A stretch of 24,115 nucleotides of DNA from Cloacimonetes bacterium UBA4175. GTDB taxonomy: Bacteria > Cloacimonadota > Cloacimonadia > Cloacimonadales > Cloacimonadaceae. The stretch lies in contig DFUX01000012.1 of assembly GCA_002379855.1 (NCBI GenBank), positions 1-24,115 on the forward strand. Reading direction: 5' to 3'. A model generated the notes under the pieces. It was not told where the DNA came from. It worked only from the letters and a program-made list of their open reading frames with translations, and searched no databases. Below are positions 1 to 8,254 of the stretch, one piece after another. A program made the translations under genes and the position numbers. Numbering within the stretch: position 1 is the stretch's first letter; every line of letters starts with the position of its first letter.

Positions 1-2142
1 GTTTCCGTGATTCAGCCTCTGGCGGAGCCCATCTTGCCCGCGCTGCCCGGCAACGAGTCCCAGACAGATGCAGCCAAAAACTGGATTCCTCTGCAGAGCC
101 TGCCTCTGGAAGTGATGTTGCCCGCGGGAGAGCAGATCGGAGCCTGCTTCAAAAACCTGGGTTTGAACGCGGAAAGCTATTCCAGCCTGGGCACCCTGTT
201 GCCTCAAAGCGAGGCCGCGGTGGCAAGGGCGCCCCAGTGGATCAGGGTGCAGCTCCGGAACACGCTCAACCATCTCCAGCCCGAGCGGCAATTGCTGTTT
301 GCCGAACTGCTTAACGATGCCCCCGATCCCTATGTGGACGAGATCGCTTTTTGCGTTGCCACTGCCTCGCCCGAATATCTGAACTCCAGCTTCGCCCTGC
401 CGGAGCTGTTTCTGGAAAACGCGCAGAAGCTGTATGAGATCGATGGCGAACTGGATTATGTGGAGATTGTGGATGTCGGTTCTGCCGCCGCCGGCGGGGA
501 CTATTATTCCACCACACGCTACTGGAAGAAGGACGTGGCAGGACAGTTAGTCCAGGTGACCGTCCCGCGCGACATCTACTACTGGTATCTGGTGAATCCC
601 AAGATCACCGACGAGATCGCGGCCTACATCGATCCCAATATCATAGAAAGCAACTCCAGCCACTCCAACAACATCGTGCCGCCTCCCGCGGGAAAGTTCT
701 GGCGCAGCTATATCTATGACCATGAGGATGGCGACTATCCCGTCCTGCGCGACACCCTCACCCTCTGCCAAAGCGTTTACAACCGCGACGGCAGCCCCGG
801 CGACGTGATCCGCGCCATCACCTGGTGGATAAACCAAAACATGAGCTTCACCTCCAACAACGAACGTCCCCACCAGCCCGTGCGCATCTACCAGAAACGC
901 TTTGGACGCTGTGGGGAGTATGCCGACTTCAGCTCGGCCATCGCCCGCATCGCGCTGATCCCCTGCACCAATGTCAGCTCCATTTCCACTGACCACACCT
1001 GGAACGAGTTTTGGGAGGAGGGCTGGGTTTCCTGGGAACCGGTGAACAACTATCTGAACAATCCCCTCGTCTATGAAAACGGTTGGGGCAGGGTCTTTGG
1101 CAGCGTGTTTGAAGAGCGCTCCGATGGCCTCTTCACTCCGGTCACCGAGCGCTATTCCGAGGGTGTGGCCACCATCAACATCCAGGTGGTGGATGCCGAC
1201 CTGCAACCGGTGGACGGAGCCCGGGTGCTGCTGGCAATCTTTGAAAACTCCCCCCGCTTCGACTGCGAGGCTTACACGGACAACAATGGCATGGTCAGTT
1301 TCACCGTGGGTGAAAACAGGGACTACCGCGCCCGCACGGAAGCGGCGTTCGGAATCTATCCCGCCATAGCCGGAACTTACGCGCAGCTTGTCTCTTCCTC
1401 GGTGGCGGGGGAGACCTATTCCTACCAGTTTCAGATTGCCGCACCCCTGCACCAGGCAAGCATCGAGACGCTCCCCCTGCCCGAAGACCCGGTGCAGGAT
1501 TATATGTTTACGGCGAGCATGGTATCAACGGGGTATTTCATTACCGGCAAGTCATTGTGGGACGATATCGATGTGTTGGGAACCAAACCACGCCACTACA
1601 AGTATTCCTCCGAACCGGCCACGGCCAGGCTGTTGGTCACGGATGCAGATAACGCGCTCTTTCTGGCCCTGGACAACTTTTGCTCCGCCTGTGTGAATGA
1701 AGGCCCGCAACCAACGGCCAACGCGGAGTTCAACATACCTGTGGGGCAGGATTGGTATATCTTTGCCGACAACTCACACCAACACGGCAACACAGTGCTG
1801 CTCTCCGGGATGATCGAGTTTCGGGGCTGGGACACTGCAGTGGATGATCCCCAGGCTCCCGCGGCGGCATTCAAGCTTTCCTCGCCTGCGCCCAACCCCA
1901 CCCGGGGTGAAACCAAGCTGTGGATCGATCTGGCCACGCCGCAAAAACTACAGGTCAGCATCCACGATATCCGCGGCCGCAGGATACGCGAACTGGACAG
2001 CCTCAAGCTTCCGGCAGGACAGAATCCCCTCGTTTGGGATGGCCTGGACAGCCAGGGCAGGCCGGCCTCTTCCGGTATCTACATTCTGAGGGTCAAAGGA
2101 GAGGAGCGGCAGGCTGCCCGCAAGATTGTGCTCATCAAATAG
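1..2142 (+). CDS. Secreted transglutaminase-like protein with C-terminal FlgD/T9SS-type sorting domain (5' partial)
   Basis: The frame is open from base 1, so the true start and any signal peptide lie upstream. GTG at 7 is only an internal codon. Numbering from that GTG, residues ~270-350 form a transglutaminase-like core: Cys302 in GRCGEYADF, His330 in DHTWNEFW, and Glu344 where the family usually has the third acidic residue (WEP). Residues ~390-450 look like an Ig or carboxypeptidase-regulatory-like fold (VVDADLQPVDGARV). From ~625 to 711 there is a FlgD-Ig/Por-type C-terminal domain: PAPNPTRGE, then DIRGRRIREL, SGIYILRV, and a terminal KIVLIK. In Cloacimonadota and Bacteroidota such tails direct export to the cell surface. 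Likely role: a surface or extracellular peptide-bond enzyme or protein cross-linker; the substrate is unknown. The gene stands apart from the downstream operon. The domain calls are fairly certain, the function is not. Confidence 0.8.
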   Translation, partial: VSVIQPLAEPILPALPGNESQTDAAKNWIPLQSLPLEVMLPAGEQIGACFKNLGLNAESYSSLGTLLPQSEAAVARAPQWIRVQLRNTLNHLQPERQLLFAELLNDAPDPYVDEIAFCVATASPEYLNSSFALPELFLENAQKLYEIDGELDYVEIVDVGSAAAGGDYYSTTRYWKKDVAGQLVQVTVPRDIYYWYLVNPKITDEIAAYIDPNIIESNSSHSNNIVPPPAGKFWRSYIYDHEDGDYPVLRDTLTLCQSVYNRDGSPGDVIRAITWWINQNMSFTSNNERPHQPVRIYQKRFGRCGEYADFSSAIARIALIPCTNVSSISTDHTWNEFWEEGWVSWEPVNNYLNNPLVYENGWGRVFGSVFEERSDGLFTPVTERYSEGVATINIQVVDADLQPVDGARVLLAIFENSPRFDCEAYTDNNGMVSFTVGENRDYRARTEAAFGIYPAIAGTYAQLVSSSVAGETYSYQFQIAAPLHQASIETLPLPEDPVQDYMFTASMVSTGYFITGKSLWDDIDVLGTKPRHYKYSSEPATARLLVTDADNALFLALDNFCSACVNEGPQPTANAEFNIPVGQDWYIFADNSHQHGNTVLLSGMIEFRGWDTAVDDPQAPAAAFKLSSPAPNPTRGETKLWIDLATPQKLQVSIHDIRGRRIRELDSLKLPAGQNPLVWDGLDSQGRPASSGIYILRVKGEERQAARKIVLIK

Positions 2143-2463
2143 CCTCCGCCGCCCGTCTGGATGAGGCAGGCTGTTCCCTGTGGAGTACTCTAAACCAGAG
2201 TGGGTGAGCAGGTAAGAGCGGGTTGCGGTGTCTCGGTCGGTTTGAGCCGGAAACCGTCTGAAAATCGTTCGCGTTTTGGGCGTCAGAAGCCCCTTTCAGG
2301 CTTGGCTGGTTGGCAGGTCAGTTCAGGCTTGGACGCAGTGGCGGACAGACAAACTATTTGACAATAATGCAATCGTGGAAATGTTGTTCCTTTCTACCGT
2401 ATGCCATTTCCTAATAAAGTGGCAGACAATCAGGTTTCAACTTATTTGTCAAGAGGAGTAGCA
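2143..2463. other. 321-nt intergenic region upstream of the NuoE-like operon
   Basis: No gene is supported here. Visible items are a small hairpin, ACTCT-aaacc-AGAGT, at 2187-2201 just after the transglutaminase gene, without a T-run. A second hairpin, CGGTTT-gagccgg-AAACCG, lies at 2238-2256. An 11-bp direct repeat TTCAGGCTTGG occurs at 2295-2305 and 2322-2332. A TTGACA hexamer lies at 2358-2363. An in-frame ATG at 2401 could extend the next gene by 21 codons, but it lacks a Shine-Dalgarno sequence. Confidence 0.5.
2358..2386 (+). promoter_or_regulatory. Possible promoter for the NuoE/F/G-like operon
   Basis: A perfect -35 hexamer TTGACA sits at 2358-2363. About 16-17 nt downstream is AATGTT/ATGTTG, a poor match to TATAAT. 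The position, roughly 80 nt before the strong ribosome-binding site of the first operon gene, is right, but the -10 is weak, so confidence is low. Confidence 0.3.
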
Positions 2464-2937
2464 ATGGAACAAGATCTCAGCAAACTGGATGCGATTTTGC
2501 CCTCCTATCAGGGCAAGCATGGCGTTTTGATCCCACTTTTGCAGCATACACAAAGCATTCTGGGATATATTTCCCGTGACGCCATGCGGTATCTGGCGGA
2601 GAAGATGGGCATTCCCGCGGCTGAGATCTTCGGCGTGGCCACTTTCTACTCGATGTTTCGCCTCCGGCCACAAGGCAAGCACATCATCCGCGTCTGCAAA
2701 GGCACGGCCTGCCATGTGTCCGATGCCGACGGCATCAAGGAAGCCCTGATCAAAAACCTGAATCTGGAGCCCGGCGAGGAAACCACCAGGGATATGCATT
2801 TCACCCTCCTGGAAGTTGCTTGCCTGGGCTGTTGTTCCCTCGCGCCCGTGATCATGATCGACGACCAAACTTTTGGCAAGCTGACGCCGGAGGCAATTCC
2901 CGCCATCCTGGATAAGTTCAGAACTGAGGAGCTTTGA
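2464..2937 (+). CDS. NuoE/HydC-like [2Fe-2S] subunit of a flavin electron-transfer complex
   Basis: 157 aa, a typical length for the NuoE/HydC/HndA family. The start at 2464 is chosen because AGAGGAG (2452-2458) lies 5 nt upstream; the upstream ATG at 2401 has no such site. The thioredoxin-like [2Fe-2S] domain shows the family's four cysteines: Cys78 and Cys83 in VCKGTAC, and Cys120 and Cys124 in CLGCC. The helical N-terminus ends in FGVATFYSMF, also characteristic. The subunit passes electrons to or from the NuoF-like partner. The gene is first of three; its TGA overlaps the ATG of the next gene (TGATG), so the two are translationally coupled. Family assignment is secure. The complex it serves is inferred from the third gene. 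Confidence 0.93.
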   Translation: MEQDLSKLDAILPSYQGKHGVLIPLLQHTQSILGYISRDAMRYLAEKMGIPAAEIFGVATFYSMFRLRPQGKHIIRVCKGTACHVSDADGIKEALIKNLNLEPGEETTRDMHFTLLEVACLGCCSLAPVIMIDDQTFGKLTPEAIPAILDKFRTEEL

Positions 2938-4706
2938 TGGATAAGATCAGAGTAAAAGTGGGCATGGCGAGCTGCGGTGTCGCGGCAGGGGCCAGGGACG
3001 TGTATCTCAAGCTGGAAGACCACATCCGGCAACACTCACTGCCCGTGGAGCTTAGCAAGACAGCCTGCCTTGGGATGTGTTTTATCGAGCCTCTGGTGGA
3101 ACTGACCGGATCCGATCTCGGTAAAGTGACTCTGGGACAGGTTGATCAGGAAAACATCTGCGGCCTGCTGGATGAGTATCTGGCAAACAAGGTTCCTTCC
3201 TCTAACATCGTCCAGGCTGAGAAACTGGACGCTCCCTACAACGGCCTCCTGGCCAAGCAGAAACGTATCGTGCTGCAAAACTGCGGGGTGATCGACCCCC
3301 TTTCCATAGATGATTATGAGGCCCGGGGGGGATATCAAGCCCTCAAAAAAGCCCTCACCCTGCCTCCCGGGGAGATCATCGCCGAGGTAAAGGATTCCGG
3401 GCTGCGGGGTAGAGGCGGGGCGGGTTTTTCCACCGGCCTCAAATGGAGCTTCGCGGCAGCAGCCAAAAGTCCCAAGAAGTATGTGGTCTGCGACGCCGAC
3501 GAGGGCGATCCGGGCGCGTTCATGGACCGAAGCGTGCTGGAAGGCGATCCGCACAAGATTTTGGAAGGAATGATCATCGGCGCCTATGCCATGGGCGCGG
3601 ATGAGGGTTACATCTATTGCCGGGCTGAATATCCCCTGGCTATCGCGCATCTTACGGTGGCAATCGCGGCTGCGCAGGAGAGGCACTACCTTGGCAAGAA
3701 CATCTTGGGCACGGACTTCTCATTCGACCTGGCCATCAAGGAAGGCGCCGGAGCCTTCGTTTGCGGCGAGGAAACGGCGCTGATGCAGTCCATTGAAGGG
3801 AAGCGCGGCATGCCTACCATCCGTCCCCCGTTCCCGGCTGAATCCGGCTTGTGGGGCAAACCCACCAACATCAACAACGTGGAGACCTGGGCCAATATCG
3901 CCTGGATTATCCTGAATGGCGCCAAAGCCTTCCGCCAGATGGGGACGGAGAAATCTCCCGGCACCAAGGTCTTCGCCCTGGCGGGCAAGATCGCCGGCAG
4001 CGGGCTGATCGAGGTTCCCATGGGTATCCCGCTCAGGGACATCATCTACAAAGTGGGCGGCGGCATGAAGACGGAAAAGCCTTTCAAGGCTGTCCAGATG
4101 GGAGGCCCCTCCGGAGGCTGTATCCCTGCCGAACTGCTTGATACTGTTGTGGATTACGACAGCATCAACGCCACCGGGGCGATCGTGGGTTCCGGAGGAA
4201 TGGTTGTGATGGACGAAGGCACCTGCATGGTTGATGTGGCACGCTATTTCTTGAATTTCACCCAAAGCGAATCCTGCGGCAAATGCACCTTCTGCCGCAT
4301 TGGCACGCTCAGGATGCTGGAGATTCTCACCCGCATCACGGAAGGAAAGGGAGAACTGGAAGACATCACCCGCCTGGAGGAACTGGCCAACAATATCATC
4401 AAAGGCAGCCTCTGCGGACTGGGGCAGACCGCGCCCAATCCGGTGCTCACCACTCTTCGCTATTTCAAGCACGAATATCTCGCCCATATAGAGGATAAAC
4501 GCTGTCCGGCGGGAGTTTGCACCGCCTTGCTCCGCTATGAGATCAATCCCGCCAAATGCGTGGGCTGCACGGCCTGCGCGCGTATCTGCCCGGTGCATTG
4601 CATCTCCGGTAGCGCCAGGCAACCCCATGTGATTGACCAGAGCCGCTGCATCGAGTGCGGCGCCTGCAGCGCTGCCTGCAGGTTCGATGCCATCCGCAAG
4701 GGTTAG
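2937..4706 (+). CDS. NuoF/HydB-like NADH- and FMN-binding iron-sulfur subunit
   Basis: 589 aa from ATG 2937 (AGGAG at 2927-2931). Domain order: N-terminal thioredoxin-like [2Fe-2S] domain with Cys13, Cys44 and Cys48 (CGVAAGA and CLGMC); the NuoF core with the FMN/NADH signature RGRGGAGF (157-164) and CDADEGDPGAF; the N3-type [4Fe-4S] ligands Cys447, Cys450, Cys453 and Cys493 (SCGKCTFC and SLCGLGQ); then two C-terminal [4Fe-4S] ferredoxin motifs, Cys541/544/547/551 and Cys571/574/577/581. This layout is that of HydB/HndC of bifurcating complexes, not of respiratory NuoF, which lacks the terminal ferredoxin pair. It should oxidise or reduce NADH at FMN and exchange electrons with ferredoxin. 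Only three cysteines are obvious in the N-terminal domain, and I cannot identify a fourth ligand. Confidence 0.93.
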   Translation: MDKIRVKVGMASCGVAAGARDVYLKLEDHIRQHSLPVELSKTACLGMCFIEPLVELTGSDLGKVTLGQVDQENICGLLDEYLANKVPSSNIVQAEKLDAPYNGLLAKQKRIVLQNCGVIDPLSIDDYEARGGYQALKKALTLPPGEIIAEVKDSGLRGRGGAGFSTGLKWSFAAAAKSPKKYVVCDADEGDPGAFMDRSVLEGDPHKILEGMIIGAYAMGADEGYIYCRAEYPLAIAHLTVAIAAAQERHYLGKNILGTDFSFDLAIKEGAGAFVCGEETALMQSIEGKRGMPTIRPPFPAESGLWGKPTNINNVETWANIAWIILNGAKAFRQMGTEKSPGTKVFALAGKIAGSGLIEVPMGIPLRDIIYKVGGGMKTEKPFKAVQMGGPSGGCIPAELLDTVVDYDSINATGAIVGSGGMVVMDEGTCMVDVARYFLNFTQSESCGKCTFCRIGTLRMLEILTRITEGKGELEDITRLEELANNIIKGSLCGLGQTAPNPVLTTLRYFKHEYLAHIEDKRCPAGVCTALLRYEINPAKCVGCTACARICPVHCISGSARQPHVIDQSRCIECGACSAACRFDAIRKG

Positions 4707-4715
4707 GAGAGAGCG

Positions 4716-7700
4716 ATGATTGAAGTAATTTTGAACGGTAAAAAAGTCCAGTGCGAACAAGGTATCACCATCCTGGAACTGGCGCGGCGCAACGGCATCG
4801 AAATCCCCACCCTGTGTAACGATGAAGAACTCAAACCCTATGGATCCTGCTGGGTCTGTGTGGTGGAGGTCAAAGGACGCCGCGGATTCGTCATTTCCTG
4901 CGGCACGATTGTCACCCCAGGCATGGAGATCGTCACCGACAGCGATGAGATAACCGCTGCCCGCAAGATGGCGCTGGAACTGCTCATCTCCAACCACTAT
5001 GCCGATTGCGAAGCCCCCTGCAAGCTCGCCTGTCCCGGCCATGTGGATGTCCAGTCCTATGTTTCTCTGATTGCCAATGGCCAGTATCACGACGCGGTCA
5101 AGGTGATCAAGGACACTCTGCCGCTGCCGCTCTCCATCGGGCGTGTCTGTCCCGCTTTCTGTGAAAAGGAATGCCGGCGCCAGATCGTGGAAGAACCGGT
5201 GGCGATACGCCAGCTGAAACGCTTCGCCGCGGATGAAGACCTGGGCGACGTCTGGAGCTATGTTCCCGAAAAAGAACCACCCACAGGTAAAAAGATCGCC
5301 ATTGTGGGCGCCGGGCCTTCGGGTCTGACCTGCGGATATTATCTTTCCAATGTCGGTCACGAGGTGACCCTGTTTGAAGCCGCGCCGGCCGCGGGAGGCT
5401 GGCTGCGCTATGGCATTCCCGAATACAGGCTGCCCAAAGCCATTTTGGACAGCGAGATCGAGCTGCTTTGCTCCAACGGGATGCAGATCAAGTACAACCA
5501 GAGACTGGGCAGGGATTTCCAGCTTACAGAGCTATGCGGCGGCTATGACGCCGTCTATCTGGCCATAGGTGCCCAGAAGGCGGTGCCCATGCCCGTCAAG
5601 GGTTCCGACCTCGCGGGCTGCTATCTGGGAGTGGATTTCCTCAAAGCTCACAGTCTGGGCAACACCCCCTCACTGGGCAAAAAGGTCGCCATCGTGGGTG
5701 GGGGTAACACCGCCATCGATTGCGCCCGCACGGCCATCCGCCTTGGTTGCGAGGTGAGCGTGATCTATCGCCGCACCAAGGCTGAAATGCCAGCCGAAGC
5801 TTTTGAGATCGAGGCCGCGGAGCGTGAGGGCGTGGTGTTCCACTATCTCTGCAATCCGGTGGAATACTTTGGCGAAGGCGGCAAGCTGAAGGAAGTGAAG
5901 ATCGAAAGGATGAAGCTGGGCGAGCCGGATTCCAGCGGCAGGCGCCGTCCCGAGCCCACCGGGGAATTCTTCACCGAGGCTTACGACTCCATCATCGCCG
6001 CCATTTCCCAGGTTCCCGAGGTGGATGTTTTTGCCACCGAAAGCAACTTCGTGGAGGGCAAGACGCTTCCCATCAGCCGCTGGCAGACCGCCATCGTGGA
6101 TGAAAGCACCATGCACACCGGCCTGGGCAAGGTCTTTGCCGGAGGCGACTTCCGCCGCGGAGCCGCCACAGCCATCGAGGCCATAGCGGACGGGCGCGTC
6201 GCCGCCAAAGCGATTGAACGTTTTCTGAAAGGGGAAAAGCTGGCTTCGGACAGCTACCACTTCAATGCCAAAAAAGGCAATAAGCTGCAGGATATATCTC
6301 CCGAAGAGTATGCCCAATTTGAAAAAGTCGCCCGCAAAATCATGCCGGAAATCCCCCTCGAGCGGGCTCAAAATAGCTTTGACGAGGTGGAAACCGGCTT
6401 CAGCGAGGCGGATGCCCAGGCGGAAGCCGCGCGCTGCCTGGAATGTGGCTGCCTGGTGAACGAAATCTGCATGCTGCGCGAATACTGCGCCGACTACCGG
6501 GTTGATACCCTGCGCTTCCTGGGAAGTATCAACAAACACCCCATCGACTACTCCCATCCCTACATCGTGCGGGATACCAACAAATGCATCAACTGCGCGC
6601 TCTGTGTGCGCGCCTGCGCCGATGTCCAGGGCCCTGCCGTTCTGGGCTATATCTACCGCGGTTTTCCGGCGGTCGTGGCTCCGGAATTTGGAGAATCACT
6701 TACCAAGACCGGCTGCGAGAGCTGCGGCAAATGCGTGGCAGTCTGTCCGGTGGGCGCGCTGGTGGGAAGGAATATCAACTACAAGCTCAACCCGCTGCCC
6801 AAAACCCGCACCAGCCAAAACTGCGGCATCTGCGGCACCGGTTGTGAAATCATCTGCGAAACACAGTCAGCCGTGCCGGTGCGCATCACCACGGATGAAG
6901 AGAAGCCAGGCTTCAACAGCCGCAATATCTGTTTCAAGGGCAGATTCGGCTGGCAATCCCTGTTTGGCCCGAACCGCCTGCGCATTCCCCTGCTGAAAGA
7001 CGGCTTCGCCTGGCGTGAGATCGGATGGAAGGACGTGCTGGATATCCTGCGTGACAAGGCCGCCGAACACCCCGCCAAGCGTTTTGAGATTTCGCCCTAT
7101 ATCAGCCTGGAAGAGATGATGATAGTCCGCAGGGCAGCCCTGGGTTGTCAGGCGGAGTTCTGTGCCAATCCCCGTTACCGTGTGTTCAGCAGCGAGTTTT
7201 TGCACGGCAGCCCCAACCAAAAACCTTACGCGATTCTGGATGGTTTCCAGGAATACGTGGTGATCGGCGGGATTAGCAACACCCTGCGCACCGTTCTGCG
7301 TCTCAAGCAACGGAAGGGAAAGCGTCTCGTTTCCGTGATCTGTGGAGGCAGCGTGCCTCTGCGTTTCGCGGATCGGGTCTATAACTCCCTGACGGAGCTG
7401 GAGCCCGGTAAAGGCCAACTCTTTATCTACAATCTAAACAGGATTTCGGAGCGCGACATCCAACGGCTGCTTAGTCTGGCAGCCCGGCAGGACAGCTCTT
7501 TGAAGAATGTGCTGGAAAGCTCGGACTATCCCAACTACTACGGATTGCAGGCGTTGCAACCCAGCTTTGAACAAGCTGAGGAAACCGGTCTGGCCCTGGC
7601 TTGGGGCACCAGACTGGATCCTGAACTCAGAGCCTCTTTCAGGGTGGAAATCCAGCAGTTCAAGGATGCCGCTTCCACGGCTGATTTGTTGCTTCCGGCG

Positions 7701-8030
7701 CCTTCCTATCTGGAGATCGATGGCCATGCCCTGGCTAACGGTTGGGGTATCACGCGCTTTTGCAATCCAGCTCAGTCTGCCATCATCAATGAACTGATGC
7801 GTTGCTTCTATCAACTGGGCTGGATTTCGCCCGCCACGGCGGATATCCCGTTCTGGAACGAAGAAGCCATCAGATTGCTGGCAAGCCTGTCCGAGCGCAA
7901 GCCCCAGAGCTATCAGGAGAACGCGGTCAAGCCGGAAGACCTGCGCGTTACTCCCCTGCCGCCGGATTCCTTGTTACAGCGTCAGATCATCAACCTCTAT
8001 AACAAGAGGAAAGAAATCACCAGTTTCTGA
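4716..8030 (+). CDS. NuoG/HydA-like large subunit fused to a GltD/NfnB-type NADPH-FAD module; probable Stn/Bfu-type bifurcating transhydrogenase subunit
   Basis: 1104 aa, 9 nt after the HydB-like gene, with GGAGAGAG before the ATG. Order: (1) N-terminal [2Fe-2S] domain, Cys34-x10-Cys45-x2-Cys48-x13-Cys62; (2) GltD-type N-terminal Fe-S domain (CEAPCKLAC, then CPAFCEKEC); (3) two Rossmann folds, GAGPSG near 197 for FAD and GGGNTA near 327 for NAD(P), closing in FAGGDFRRG near 475; (4) ferredoxin clusters Cys624/627/630/634 and Cys667/670/673/677; (5) an FDH/NuoG-type [4Fe-4S] motif, Cys703-x2-Cys706-x3-Cys710-x28-Cys739, followed by Lys741; (6) a ~360-residue degenerate molybdopterin-oxidoreductase-like tail. 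No [FeFe] H-cluster motif and no catalytic Cys/SeCys-His pair are seen. Known relatives are Stn (Sporomusa-type Nfn), SfrAB and the Bfu superfamily. The inferred reaction is NADH plus reduced ferredoxin with NADP+. Automatic annotation would probably call it formate dehydrogenase, NuoG or GltD. Confidence 0.85.
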   Translation: MIEVILNGKKVQCEQGITILELARRNGIEIPTLCNDEELKPYGSCWVCVVEVKGRRGFVISCGTIVTPGMEIVTDSDEITAARKMALELLISNHYADCEAPCKLACPGHVDVQSYVSLIANGQYHDAVKVIKDTLPLPLSIGRVCPAFCEKECRRQIVEEPVAIRQLKRFAADEDLGDVWSYVPEKEPPTGKKIAIVGAGPSGLTCGYYLSNVGHEVTLFEAAPAAGGWLRYGIPEYRLPKAILDSEIELLCSNGMQIKYNQRLGRDFQLTELCGGYDAVYLAIGAQKAVPMPVKGSDLAGCYLGVDFLKAHSLGNTPSLGKKVAIVGGGNTAIDCARTAIRLGCEVSVIYRRTKAEMPAEAFEIEAAEREGVVFHYLCNPVEYFGEGGKLKEVKIERMKLGEPDSSGRRRPEPTGEFFTEAYDSIIAAISQVPEVDVFATESNFVEGKTLPISRWQTAIVDESTMHTGLGKVFAGGDFRRGAATAIEAIADGRVAAKAIERFLKGEKLASDSYHFNAKKGNKLQDISPEEYAQFEKVARKIMPEIPLERAQNSFDEVETGFSEADAQAEAARCLECGCLVNEICMLREYCADYRVDTLRFLGSINKHPIDYSHPYIVRDTNKCINCALCVRACADVQGPAVLGYIYRGFPAVVAPEFGESLTKTGCESCGKCVAVCPVGALVGRNINYKLNPLPKTRTSQNCGICGTGCEIICETQSAVPVRITTDEEKPGFNSRNICFKGRFGWQSLFGPNRLRIPLLKDGFAWREIGWKDVLDILRDKAAEHPAKRFEISPYISLEEMMIVRRAALGCQAEFCANPRYRVFSSEFLHGSPNQKPYAILDGFQEYVVIGGISNTLRTVLRLKQRKGKRLVSVICGGSVPLRFADRVYNSLTELEPGKGQLFIYNLNRISERDIQRLLSLAARQDSSLKNVLESSDYPNYYGLQALQPSFEQAEETGLALAWGTRLDPELRASFRVEIQQFKDAASTADLLLPAPSYLEIDGHALANGWGITRFCNPAQSAIINELMRCFYQLGWISPATADIPFWNEEAIRLLASLSERKPQSYQENAVKPEDLRVTPLPPDSLLQRQIINLYNKRKEITSF

Positions 8031-8254
8031 CCAAGCAGTTAAAGCATTTCATGCTGCTGGAAGCCGACAGCTTGCCACAGGACTGTGGTGTTCTGTAAGG
8101 TTTCAAACCACAATGGATTAGCTCGTTCTTTCCAACAGTGGATGATCTGCATTTTACCATCCGAAGATGATAAATTCCGCTTGCCAGAGAGGGCAAGCCC
8201 ATATACTATATTGGTAGGAATTCATTTCAAATAATACTTACCCGGGAGCGAATG
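8031..8254. other. Intergenic region between the transhydrogenase-like operon and the flavodiiron gene
   Basis: 224 nt without a gene. It contains a tight palindrome, CCACAG-ga-CTGTGG, at 8075-8088, a short one, GGTTT-c-AAACC, at 8099-8109, and the promoter described separately near 8181-8209. No T-tailed hairpin is seen, so there is no clear terminator for the upstream operon. Confidence 0.5.
8180..8209 (+). promoter_or_regulatory. Putative promoter with overlapping inverted repeat for the flavodiiron gene
   Basis: TTGCCA (8181-8186) and TACTAT (8204-8209) are separated by 17 nt, a good sigma-70-type arrangement. An inverted repeat, CTTGCC-agagag-GGCAAG (8180-8197), covers the -35 element and half the spacer, where a repressor could compete with polymerase. 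Start codons follow 43-46 nt after the -10. This is seen in sequence only; the regulator is unknown. Confidence 0.5.

Noticed and set aside
7..9. GTG as the true start of the transglutaminase-like gene
   Set aside because: The frame is open to the window's first base, there is no signal peptide after this codon although the tail implies export, and no ribosome-binding site can be assessed.
547..1452. 301-codon open frame on the minus strand
   Set aside because: Antisense to the transglutaminase-like gene, with a low-complexity Gly/Val/Asp-rich translation and no ribosome-binding site.
2401..2463. 21-codon N-terminal extension of the NuoE-like protein
   Set aside because: No Shine-Dalgarno before 2401, and the extension is unlike NuoE N-termini. 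The site at 2452-2458 fixes the start at 2464.
3720..5360. 546-codon open frame on the minus strand
   Set aside because: It lies antisense to two well-supported genes and crosses their junction. The translation has no recognisable domain; it is a by-product of GC-rich codon use.
4716..8030. [FeFe] hydrogenase catalytic subunit
   Set aside because: The partners are HydB/HydC-like, but none of the H-cluster cysteine motifs (such as TSCCP or the MPCxxKxxE type) occurs in the large subunit.
4716..8030. Formate dehydrogenase alpha subunit
   Set aside because: The [4Fe-4S] motif is FDH-like, but the following region is too short, and no catalytic Cys/SeCys-His or in-frame TGA selenocysteine context is seen.
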